Shown here one piece after another: positions 1 through 6,906 of a DNA stretch of 10,377 nt. The first letter of the stretch is position 1. Each line of letters begins with the position of its first letter. The position numbers and the translations under genes are program-made. A model generated the notes under the pieces. The model saw only the letters and a program-made list of their open reading frames with translations. It did not search any database and was not told where the DNA came from. The stretch is from Halieaceae bacterium (GTDB lineage Bacteria; Pseudomonadota; Gammaproteobacteria; Pseudomonadales; Halieaceae), in NCBI GenBank assembly GCA_003523185.1, contig DPGN01000060.1, positions 44,824 through 55,200 on the forward strand. Direction: 5' to 3'.

Positions 1-681
1 AAGCTCCATCTCAAAGCTTACCGGTATGCCCGTTAATCTCGAGATGAGCGCAGCAATCATGGGCGTGGAAAACCCTAATGAGCTACCAATGCCACCCACC
101 AAGGCAATCATGAAAAAGCTGTCCATGAGACGTGCGCCTATGGACGATTCACCACCCTTGATGAAGTGCGGCGCTGAGATGCTGTACTTGAGCTTGGACA
201 CCCCTCGCGCATAGTAGGGGTAAGCAATGGCGAGCGTTGGCAGGCAGTAAAACGACCAAGCAACCAATCCCCAGTGATGCAGACCAAAGGAAGACGCCCA
301 TACATAAGCTTCGGGCGATCGCGGCTCAGCACCAAACGGCGGCGCGTCGACATAAAACGCCCATTCGATGGATGCCCAGTACATCATGCCGGCACCAATA
401 CCGGCTGCGAACAGCATCGCAATCCAGCTGGCCGTACTGAACTCCGGTGTATCGTCGCCGAGCCGCACTCGCCCGTAGGGACCAAAGGCGAGGAAAAGGA
501 CAGCACCAAACGCAGCTATCGCCGTCAGTATGTACAACCATCCCAGCTCAGTGGCGAGAAACTTGTAGGCTGTTTGCAGCGCCAGGGCACTGGCCTCGGG
601 GAAGAGCAGGAGCGGTATGGCCATGGCTAGCATGACGGAAAGGGTCAAAACGAAGTTAACGCGATCTACTGATTTTTCCAT
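1..681 (-). CDS. BCCT-family transporter, N-terminal part (cut by left window edge)
   Basis: Inner-membrane secondary transporter of the betaine/carnitine/choline family; 227 codons are visible and the frame is open through base 1. The start is ATG at 681-679, preceded on the minus strand by GAGGA with a short spacer. The family's TM3 glycine motif is present (AAGIGAGMMYW, residues 92-102), followed by SIEWAFY and PRSPEA, which resemble the carnitine antiporter CaiT (EWAYY, PRSPKA). The TM4 aromatic pattern HWGLVAWSFY (W137, W142, Y145) has the spacing of the BetP aromatic box that holds the trimethylammonium group. Family members are about 500-550 aa, so more than half is missing and the substrate cannot be settled. 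A terminator lies between it and the upstream receptor gene, so it probably has its own promoter. The family call is firm; the CaiT-like leaning is an inference. Confidence 0.93.
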   Translation of the reverse strand, partial: MEKSVDRVNFVLTLSVMLAMAIPLLLFPEASALALQTAYKFLATELGWLYILTAIAAFGAVLFLAFGPYGRVRLGDDTPEFSTASWIAMLFAAGIGAGMMYWASIEWAFYVDAPPFGAEPRSPEAYVWASSFGLHHWGLVAWSFYCLPTLAIAYPYYARGVSKLKYSISAPHFIKGGESSIGARLMDSFFMIALVGGIGSSLGFSTPMIAALISRLTGIPVSFEMEL

Positions 682-763
682 TAGGTCCTCAGTACAGTCA
701 CTGCCGATAGAGTTTTAGAGAATCAACAGGTGCGGTTAGTCTTACACACAACACAAGCAGCTC
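682..763 (-). promoter_or_regulatory. Intergenic leader upstream of the BCCT gene
   Basis: This 82-bp stretch lies between the terminator of the receptor gene and the BCCT start, so it should carry the BCCT promoter. On the minus strand it is AT-rich, with TTGATT and CTAAAA-like elements, but no pair of -35 and -10 boxes with good spacing stands out. The GAGGA ribosome-binding site lies just before the ATG. No coding sequence is apparent. Confidence 0.3.
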
Positions 764-790
764 AAAAAAAAGGGCGCCGAAAAGACGCCC
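764..790 (-). terminator. Rho-independent terminator of the TonB-receptor gene
   Basis: Read on the minus strand, the stem is GGGCGTC paired with GGCGCCC (7 bp with one G-T wobble) around a TTTTC loop, followed directly by eight T residues. It begins 46 bp past the receptor stop codon and points the same way. It separates the receptor transcript from the downstream BCCT gene. Confidence 0.9.
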
Positions 791-836
791 TGATGATGGT
801 GTACTCCGTTCCCTATTTTATCGAAACAGGTTTTTC

Positions 837-3260
837 CTAGAACTTCTGTGAAAAACGAAGACCTATGGTTCGTGGTCTTGCGAGGACACCATAATTTTGC
901 GAGCCACATGTCCCGGTCGCACATTGTGACGTGTAATACAAAGGCGCATCCTCGTTAGTCAAATTGCTGACGTAAAGCTCTACTGCATAGCTGTCATTTC
1001 GCAGACCTGCCGACACATCCATGAAGGTATTTGACGGAATCGTTCCTTTGATTGCGTTATCTCGGAGGCGCAAGTCAGAGTTTCGCTCGCCTTCGTAGGC
1101 GAGTGAACCCTGCATGTGCGCGTCGAATCCAGCCCATTCAAAGGAATACCGCGCGACCACGTTACCCTTGAAGTCAGCCGCTAGGGGTAAAGACGCACCG
1201 GCGGGAGCCCAAGCTCCACCATCCGACTCACACCCATCACAATAAGGATCCTTTAATTCGCTATCCAAACGCGTGAACGCCGCCGAAATCTCCAGGCCAT
1301 CGGTTGGCAGCCATTGAATCTGACCTTCGATACCGTTGACGTCCGCAGTAGGGCCATTGTCGACCTGCGTGATCGCATTAGCTCCGACAAACGAAACCTG
1401 GAAGTCATCCCACTCTTGAAGGAAGACGGCTCCGTTAAATAGAAGCGTTCCATCAGCTAGTGTTGTCTTCCAACCAAACTCATAGTTGGTCAGGAAGTCC
1501 GACACATACTCGCCAGCGCTAGGCTTTCGATTGATACCGCCAGGGCGATAGCCCTCCGACCAAGTACCATAAACCATAACGTCGTCATTAACTTGATACG
1601 TCAGATTCGCTCTATAAACTTGATCGCTCTCGCTAATTCCTTTATCGACGTTTTTACAGGGCTTACCCTTCCAATCGTCCTGAGTTTCGCATTGAGCCTC
1701 CCCAGTGCCCGACCAAACGCCGTTGAAGCCGAGTCCGAAGCCGTAGAATCCCTCAACCGATACTTCCGGTTTGAAGTATCGAGCGCCGAACGTTGCTTCC
1801 AGATCATCGGTGACGTCAAAGCTCACGCTACCAAAAAACGCCTCGTCCTCGTCCGTACGGTATAGACTATTGACATACACGATGTCTTTGAATCGCTGAT
1901 CCGTGCCTTGGTTAGGCCACATAGAAGGAGCCAGACCCTCGACCAGCCAGCGCTGGTGGAAATCATGTTCCTGCTTTTGATAAAAAGCCCCCACGAGTAA
2001 CCGAACGCTGGCATCCTGCGGCGAGCTAATGCGAATCTCGTGACTCGTTTTCTCATAACCATCATCGTTGACGAATCGAGCACCAGGCATAATTCGAGTG
2101 CCCGCATCATCGAAGAATTGGTTCTCAACGGTTCGATCCCCACTACTTAGGAAGTGCAGATCGGCATAGTAGCCCGTGGTGTAGATCGTGTCGTACCAAT
2201 AGGAGTAGTCAGAGTAGTCAAACGAGCCGTCCACGTCTCTATCGAGGTGTGCGCCCGAGTAGACAACGTCAAAATTACTGATCTTACCCTCGACCGTTAA
2301 CGCGGCTTGGAACCACTCATCGTCTGTGAACTCTTCTTTGAAGTGCGTGACCTGCTGATCGCCACCAAAGTCACTGAGGTCTTCACCCCAGGAGCCCTCA
2401 CCTTGCTGCTTTTGATATTGCAACTGCGGCGTGATCGTCCAATCCTCATTGAGGTCAATGAGAAGGGCCGCCCTAGCGCCGACCGTATCTACGGTATTGT
2501 AATTATCCTCAGCAACATCAGCATTATCGAGAATAATATCGTCGGCAGTTGTGGAGGCCACACCGGGGAACGTTCGTGTTCCTCTAGCATTGTCTATCCA
2601 ACCACCATCGCGTCGGTTCCATGCAACGACGCGCAAAGCAGTGGAGTCGCTGAGCGGCATGTTAACAAAGCCTTCAAAGGTGTAGCCAGTGTCGTCACCG
2701 TCGACCACATTGCCATCGACCGCGTAGCCAGCTGCAAAAGCCGATGGATCAGGCTTGTTAGTGATGATTCGAATCGTACCTGACTGCGAGCTGGCACCGT
2801 AAAGTGTGCCCTGCGGTCCCGCCAGCGCCTCTACACGCGCTATGTCATACATATGAATATCCAAGTTGCCCTGGATTGTCGTGATGGGCTGCTCGTCGAG
2901 GTACATACCCACACTCGGCTGAGACGTGGTCGCCTGGCCATCTCGCCCGGTCGTTACTCCTCGCATGTAGACCTGAGTAAAACCTACTCCCGTTGCAGGA
3001 GTCGGCTGGAACTGCACGCTAGGCATCATGCGTGCGTAGTCTTGGAAATCTTGAATACCCAATTCAGCGATTGTGTCTGTGTTAAACGACTGCAAACTAA
3101 TCGGTACATCTTGAAGGCTCTGTTCACGCTTCTGAGCGGTAACCATGACCTCTTCGATCTGGGCTTGGGCGGCTACGGCAGGCATCATCGCCAAAACGGC
3201 AACCGCCAACGGCTTCTTTGTTAAAAAAACATCTTGCTTGGATTTAGGTGAAAACGGCAT
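837..3260 (-). CDS. TonB-dependent outer-membrane receptor
   Basis: A complete 807-aa outer-membrane receptor for energy-dependent uptake of a scarce ligand through TonB-ExbB-ExbD. Residues 1-33 form a signal peptide: basic start, hydrophobic stretch, and cleavage predicted after AQA. A TonB-box-like IEEVMVTA follows at residues 35-42, then the plug (QDVPIS, VYMRGV, VEALAGPQGTLYG, GTIRIITNKP). The rest is a beta-barrel with alternating aromatic strands ending in F807, the usual BAM signal. There is no N-terminal STN domain, so sigma/anti-sigma signalling through this protein is unlikely. Cysteines come in three close groups (about 524-537, 674-677, 779-784), suggesting loop disulfides. The start is supported by AGGGGA upstream. 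It lies 91 bp downstream of the sulfotransferase gene on the same strand. The ligand is unknown; nothing marks it as a known siderophore or B12 receptor. Confidence 0.96.
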   Translation of the reverse strand: MPFSPKSKQDVFLTKKPLAVAVLAMMPAVAAQAQIEEVMVTAQKREQSLQDVPISLQSFNTDTIAELGIQDFQDYARMMPSVQFQPTPATGVGFTQVYMRGVTTGRDGQATTSQPSVGMYLDEQPITTIQGNLDIHMYDIARVEALAGPQGTLYGASSQSGTIRIITNKPDPSAFAAGYAVDGNVVDGDDTGYTFEGFVNMPLSDSTALRVVAWNRRDGGWIDNARGTRTFPGVASTTADDIILDNADVAEDNYNTVDTVGARAALLIDLNEDWTITPQLQYQKQQGEGSWGEDLSDFGGDQQVTHFKEEFTDDEWFQAALTVEGKISNFDVVYSGAHLDRDVDGSFDYSDYSYWYDTIYTTGYYADLHFLSSGDRTVENQFFDDAGTRIMPGARFVNDDGYEKTSHEIRISSPQDASVRLLVGAFYQKQEHDFHQRWLVEGLAPSMWPNQGTDQRFKDIVYVNSLYRTDEDEAFFGSVSFDVTDDLEATFGARYFKPEVSVEGFYGFGLGFNGVWSGTGEAQCETQDDWKGKPCKNVDKGISESDQVYRANLTYQVNDDVMVYGTWSEGYRPGGINRKPSAGEYVSDFLTNYEFGWKTTLADGTLLFNGAVFLQEWDDFQVSFVGANAITQVDNGPTADVNGIEGQIQWLPTDGLEISAAFTRLDSELKDPYCDGCESDGGAWAPAGASLPLAADFKGNVVARYSFEWAGFDAHMQGSLAYEGERNSDLRLRDNAIKGTIPSNTFMDVSAGLRNDSYAVELYVSNLTNEDAPLYYTSQCATGTCGSQNYGVLARPRTIGLRFSQKF

Positions 3261-3351
3261 CGGAATCCCCTTAATTGTTATCGATTTTCAATTTCTATCA
3301 CAGTTCTAGTGAACAGCCTATAAAATATTGACAGCGAAGCGACCAACGGTA
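3261..3351 (-). promoter_or_regulatory. Gap between sulfotransferase and receptor genes; weak candidate promoter
   Basis: This 91-bp AT-rich gap precedes the receptor. On the minus strand TTGGTC (3346-3341) and TATAGG (3322-3317) are 18 bp apart, a poor but possible sigma-70 promoter. There is no T-tracted hairpin after the sulfotransferase stop, so read-through from that gene into the receptor is also possible. The receptor ribosome-binding site (AGGGGA) lies at the downstream end. Confidence 0.3.
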
Positions 3352-5370
3352 TCAGCGGTCAAACGAAGGAGCTGACGGGTAGGTTTCCAGCACTGAGCCC
3401 AGCGCCTCCTTAAGAGGGTTTAAGTGGACCTCGAATGGCTTCCATTGCGCGATAGCATCACTGTAAATGGGTTGACGCACTTGCTCTGAACTCGCGGTTC
3501 GGACAGGCCGATCGTTCTCAAAAAAGCGCAGACACTCGGGCTCAAAATCAAGCCCGCAGTGGTCTAGCATCCTGCGAATCTGCGTTTCGGTATCCGCGAC
3601 CATTTCCTCGTAGATCACGCGGTGGACCTTGCCGGGAAGGCCTCGATCGTAATGAGCCATGAGCTCGACATAATCCCTGTAAAAAGAGCCCATATCAGAC
3701 AGCGAGTAACTGAAGCTTTGACCTTGCGCAAAATATTGCTTGAAATTAGAGAAACAACAGGCCAGAGGGTGCCTTCGAGCGTCAATGATTTTGGCGTTGG
3801 GTAAAGTGACTGCGATAAGCGCGATGTGCAAAAAATTATTCGGCATCTTGTCTATGAAGAAGGGCTTTTCTGTTTTCCTATGTATTTTTGTCCGTGCAAG
3901 GTAGGTCTCGCCAAGCTCCGCCAACTCGGAGGCGTTAAGTGAAGCAAGCACATTGTCGTAGGACCCAATCTCCTTTTCATCAGATCGCTCTCTGAGCTCT
4001 CGCGCCAAAGTCACGATGTCGGGCAACTCGGTTGTACCTTCCACTTTTGAATGGCTGGAGAGAATCTGTTCTAACAAGGTGGAGCCCGCTCGGGGCATAC
4101 CCACAATAAAAATAGGGCTTGGATCTGGGCAGCCCAAAGACGCCCGCTGATCAAAAAACTCGCGGGTAAAACTGGACTTCATCCGAAGCATGCGCCGAGT
4201 GTTTTTCTCCGCACTGTAATTCAAGGTAGATGCGTGTAGTTCATTGCCCTGGCTGTAATGCTCAAAACACTGCTCGTGGTCTCCAGCGTCCTCTGCTGCC
4301 TTGCCTAGTGCAAAATGAAATTGCACTCGACTGTTGAGCTCAGTACCGGCGTCAAGAACTGACTGCCTCATGGTGTTTATGTCATCTTCTTCAAACCGAA
4401 ACGTTTTCAGGTTAGCAAGACTCCAAAAAGCTTCACCAAAATTTGGCTGAAGCGCTATTGCTCGGCGATAGGCTGCCTCACACTCGCTCCGTTTGCCCTC
4501 AGTCTTAAGAACGTGGGCGTAGCTAAGCCAAATCTTGGGATTGTCTGGATAATCATCCACCAGTGATTCGTAGTAATCACTCGATCGCTCGTACTCGCCA
4601 ATCCGGCTCAGAATGACCGCAATTAAATTACGATAACTGGGCTTCTCTGGGTCCTCCAAGAGTAACGCCTCGACCTGTGCGAGTGCCTCTGCGGGTTTAT
4701 TCATTCTGTGCATGAGTACCGCGTAGTTGTAACGCGCACCAGAAAACTTCGGCGCCAAAGACAGACACCGGGACAGCAACTTCTCTGCGTCGCTATCTCT
4801 CCCAACCCTAACAGCCACCTCCGCCAGCATCCTCATCGCTGCCACGTCTGTTGGTACAGCCTTTAGGTACGACTTTAGTAAGCGCTCGGCACGAGGAATA
4901 TCGTTCCTAATCATGGCCGCGCCAGCCTCGCGCAACTTTGGATTGCTCGCCGACGCCTCGATATGACGCAGCTGAGCCTCGCTCGCCGCGTCGAAATCTC
5001 CCTCTATAGAAAGGATCTCACTCAGTACGCGCCACGCGGAACGATGGAGAGGCTCCAGTGAAATAACGCGTCGAAGTGAGGCTACCGCAGGCCCCATCAA
5101 CTTAAGTGATGCCTGCGATAAGGCGAGTTGAAAGTGCGCTTCGGTGATTGCGTCGTTAGTTTTAAGGACCTGCTCAAAGGTAACAAGAGCTTGCTGGTAC
5201 TCGGCGATGCGATGGTGAGCGACACCCTTTAAAAAGAGGAGCTCCAAATGATGAGGAGTCTGTTCCAAGACTTCTTCAGCCTCGCTTAACGCAGCTTTGG
5301 GATCCTTATTCAATAACTCACGAACCCTTGCGACGGCCTGATCGTTTGCACGCGATACATCTAAAGACAT
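3352..5370 (-). CDS. TPR-repeat sulfotransferase (tyrosylprotein-sulfotransferase-like)
   Basis: A 672-aa two-part protein. Residues 1 to about 400 are a chain of tetratricopeptide repeats (for example the units around PKIWLSYAHVLKTEGKRSE and PNFGEAFWSLANLK), a protein-binding scaffold. From about residue 417 comes a Sulfotransfer_3-type domain using PAPS: the 5'-phosphosulfate loop GMPRAGSTLLEQIL with R427, glutamate E448, K508 in DKMPNNF, and the 3'-phosphate motif RRHPLACCFS with R533 and S541. The R-to-E spacing of 21 and R-to-S spacing of 8 match what I recall of human TPST2 (R78/E99 and R184/S192). No signal peptide or membrane segment is evident, so it is probably cytoplasmic. An in-frame TTG at 5409 would add 13 residues; ATG at 5370 was preferred although its ribosome-binding site is weak (AGAAG, 10 nt upstream). 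The fold and cofactor are firm; the acceptor is unknown. Confidence 0.92.
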   Translation of the reverse strand: MSLDVSRANDQAVARVRELLNKDPKAALSEAEEVLEQTPHHLELLFLKGVAHHRIAEYQQALVTFEQVLKTNDAITEAHFQLALSQASLKLMGPAVASLRRVISLEPLHRSAWRVLSEILSIEGDFDAASEAQLRHIEASASNPKLREAGAAMIRNDIPRAERLLKSYLKAVPTDVAAMRMLAEVAVRVGRDSDAEKLLSRCLSLAPKFSGARYNYAVLMHRMNKPAEALAQVEALLLEDPEKPSYRNLIAVILSRIGEYERSSDYYESLVDDYPDNPKIWLSYAHVLKTEGKRSECEAAYRRAIALQPNFGEAFWSLANLKTFRFEEDDINTMRQSVLDAGTELNSRVQFHFALGKAAEDAGDHEQCFEHYSQGNELHASTLNYSAEKNTRRMLRMKSSFTREFFDQRASLGCPDPSPIFIVGMPRAGSTLLEQILSSHSKVEGTTELPDIVTLARELRERSDEKEIGSYDNVLASLNASELAELGETYLARTKIHRKTEKPFFIDKMPNNFLHIALIAVTLPNAKIIDARRHPLACCFSNFKQYFAQGQSFSYSLSDMGSFYRDYVELMAHYDRGLPGKVHRVIYEEMVADTETQIRRMLDHCGLDFEPECLRFFENDRPVRTASSEQVRQPIYSDAIAQWKPFEVHLNPLKEALGSVLETYPSAPSFDR

Positions 5371-5444
5371 GGCTGTTGTACTTCTGCTGTTTGCGCCTTC
5401 TGTTGGCAAATACTTGTTTTTATCTTCACTCGCACCCGAGAGGC

Positions 5445-5455
5445 ATACTCAGTAT
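5445..5455. promoter_or_regulatory. Short palindrome ATACTCAGTAT, possible operator
   Basis: Perfect 5-bp inverted arms around one central base. It overlaps the best minus-strand -10 candidate (TATACT) and a plus-strand TATAGC, so a bound dimer could block either promoter. Five-base arms occur by chance, so this is only suggestive. Confidence 0.2.
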
Positions 5456-5486
5456 AGCTAGCAACCTCGAATCGTTTTGCATAACC

Positions 5487-5499
5487 TGCCCCCGGGGCA
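5487..5499. promoter_or_regulatory. 13-bp palindrome TGCCCCCGGGGCA, possible operator
   Basis: Perfect 6-bp inverted arms (TGCCCC / GGGGCA) around a central C, lying 19-31 bases before the ATG of the FAD oxidoreductase. It is strikingly GC-rich in an otherwise mixed region. It could be an operator, or a hairpin in the 5' leader. It lacks a T tract, so it does not look like a terminator. Confidence 0.35.
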
Positions 5500-5518
5500 C
5501 AAACTACAGTGAATCATA

Positions 5519-6877
5519 ATGAAAATAAAAGAACCCGCTAGAGATATTGAGGTTATCCACTCTACTGATGTCCTGGTTATCGGTAGCGGGCCTGCCGGAC
5601 TTGCCGCTGCCATTGCTGCCGCACGGGCCGGTGTCAGCGTGACCTTGCTCGAGCGTTTTGGCTGTTTTGGTGGCAACATCACCGCAGTGGGTGTCGAGGG
5701 TTTCGCCTGGTATCGACACGAGCAGACCGTCGATAGTGAAGGCATTGGTATTGAGTTTGAAGAGCGTGCCAAGGCAGTGGGCGCCTCGGTGGCTGAACCA
5801 CAATCCCACAGCCATGCCATCGATGGTGAGGCCTTCAAAGCGGTCGCAGACGACCTTGTCCTCGAGGCGGGAATCACACCCATGCTTCACCGCTTATTCG
5901 TCGCTCCCATCATGGACGGCAGTCGAATAACGGGTGCCATAGTCGAGAGTAAGGCAGGCCGGGAAGCCATCCTTGCGGAGCGCGTTATAGACGCGACAGG
6001 CGATGCAGACGTTGCGTACAGGGCCGGGGCGCCGACATTCAAGCAAGCCAAGCAGGACATGATTGGCGCCTCGGTCATGTTCTCGCTCTCGGGTGTCGAC
6101 AAGACAAAGTTCATCGAGCACGTCAAAGCAGCGCCTCACACCTATGCAGACTGGGCCTACGGACAATGGACGATCGAAACCACCGGGAAGGAAGATGAGA
6201 TGTTCTCGCCCTTCCTACGCAAGCCATTTGAGCGTGCGCGGGCCGAGGGGCTGATCCCACCCAACCTCGACACAATTTCAGGCACCTGGGGCGCACTTTA
6301 CGATACGGGCGACCTCACCTACATGAACCTCGTCCACCTCCTCGGTTATGACGGCACCGACCCCGCCGATCTCACTCGTGGCGAAATGGAAGGTCGTAAG
6401 CAGGCGATGATGGCCGTAAAGGCGCTACAGGCATTCCAACCCGGCTGTGAGAACGCCAAGTTGCGAAACTTCGGAATGACCTTGGGTATTCGCGATACCC
6501 GGAAGATTGATTCAGCCTACAACATGACCGAACACGATGTGCGCGAGCAGGGAAGATTTGACGACTCAGTCGGGATTTTCCCCGAGTTCATCGATGGCTA
6601 CGGCATTCTCATCCTGCCCACGACCGGCCGTTACTTCCATCTGCCCTATCGGACCCTGATTCCAAAAAATGTTGAAAACCTTATTTGCGCAGGACGGATT
6701 ACTGGTGGTGATCGCGTCAGCCATGCCGCCACCCGCAATATGATGTGCTGTGCAGTGACCGGTCAGGCGGCGGGCACGGCTGCCGCTTTGTCGGTCAAAC
6801 GAAACGAACGCTTTGAAGAGCTGTCTTTATCAGCGCTACAAGGCGAGCTCAAACGCCAGGGCGCACGCATACAGTAA
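5519..6877 (+). CDS. FAD-dependent oxidoreductase (FAD_oxidored family)
   Basis: A complete 452-aa flavoprotein. The N-terminal Rossmann ADP-binding motif is VLVIGSGPAGLAAAIAAA (GxGxxG at residues 22-27) with the acidic end LLER at 43-46, followed by the family's CFGGNIT stretch (48-54). VIDATGDADVAYRAG is the second flavin-contact motif (ATG..D). The C-terminal CAGRITGGDRVSHAATRN and CCAVTGQAAGTAAAL block (about 390-424) is typical of FAD_oxidored (PF12831-like) proteins and closes the FAD site. LGIRDTRKI is also family-typical. No signal peptide or membrane helix is seen, so it is cytoplasmic. No Shine-Dalgarno site is visible before the ATG. It is divergent from the sulfotransferase and convergent with the short BCCT-like gene. 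Relatives are often loosely annotated and have no agreed substrate; none is proposed here. Confidence 0.93.
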   Translation: MKIKEPARDIEVIHSTDVLVIGSGPAGLAAAIAAARAGVSVTLLERFGCFGGNITAVGVEGFAWYRHEQTVDSEGIGIEFEERAKAVGASVAEPQSHSHAIDGEAFKAVADDLVLEAGITPMLHRLFVAPIMDGSRITGAIVESKAGREAILAERVIDATGDADVAYRAGAPTFKQAKQDMIGASVMFSLSGVDKTKFIEHVKAAPHTYADWAYGQWTIETTGKEDEMFSPFLRKPFERARAEGLIPPNLDTISGTWGALYDTGDLTYMNLVHLLGYDGTDPADLTRGEMEGRKQAMMAVKALQAFQPGCENAKLRNFGMTLGIRDTRKIDSAYNMTEHDVREQGRFDDSVGIFPEFIDGYGILILPTTGRYFHLPYRTLIPKNVENLICAGRITGGDRVSHAATRNMMCCAVTGQAAGTAAALSVKRNERFEELSLSALQGELKRQGARIQ

Positions 6878-6886
6878 GGGGTCTAT

Positions 6887-6900
6887 ACGCCAGGTGGCGT
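6887..6900. repeat. Inverted repeat between two convergent genes
   Basis: ACGCCA-GG-TGGCGT forms a small stem in the 29-bp gap between the stop of the FAD oxidoreductase (plus) and the stop of the BCCT-like gene (minus). It could stall transcription from either side, but no T tract follows in either direction, so it is not a standard intrinsic terminator. Confidence 0.35.
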
Positions 6901-6906
6901 GGGCGC

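Larger units (their letters stand above)
5371..5518. promoter_or_regulatory. Divergent promoter region between sulfotransferase and FAD oxidoreductase genes
   Basis: This 148-bp region separates two divergent genes and must hold at least one promoter for each. On the minus strand TATACT (5456-5451) is a near-consensus -10 box for the sulfotransferase gene, though its -35 partner is poor. On the plus strand TATAGC (5453-5458) and CATAAC (5480-5485) are weak -10 candidates. Two short perfect palindromes lie inside. No Shine-Dalgarno sequence is visible before the ATG at 5519. Part of the region (5371-5409) would be coding if the sulfotransferase started at its upstream TTG. Confidence 0.45.

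Noticed and set aside
1593..1865. Open frames opposite or out of frame with the receptor, such as this one, and similar ones inside the sulfotransferase, dehydrogenase and FAD oxidoreductase
   Set aside because: They lie wholly inside well-supported genes, have no recognisable domain, and show compositions expected of shadow frames.
3328..3333. A consensus TTGACA -35 box on the plus strand between the sulfotransferase and receptor genes
   Set aside because: No -10 box lies at a suitable distance and it would transcribe antisense to the sulfotransferase gene.
5371..5409. A TTG start at 5409 adding 13 residues to the sulfotransferase
   Set aside because: TTG is a rare start, the added residues are low-complexity and polar with no domain, and ATG at 5370 is equally well or better placed. 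It was kept only as an alternative.
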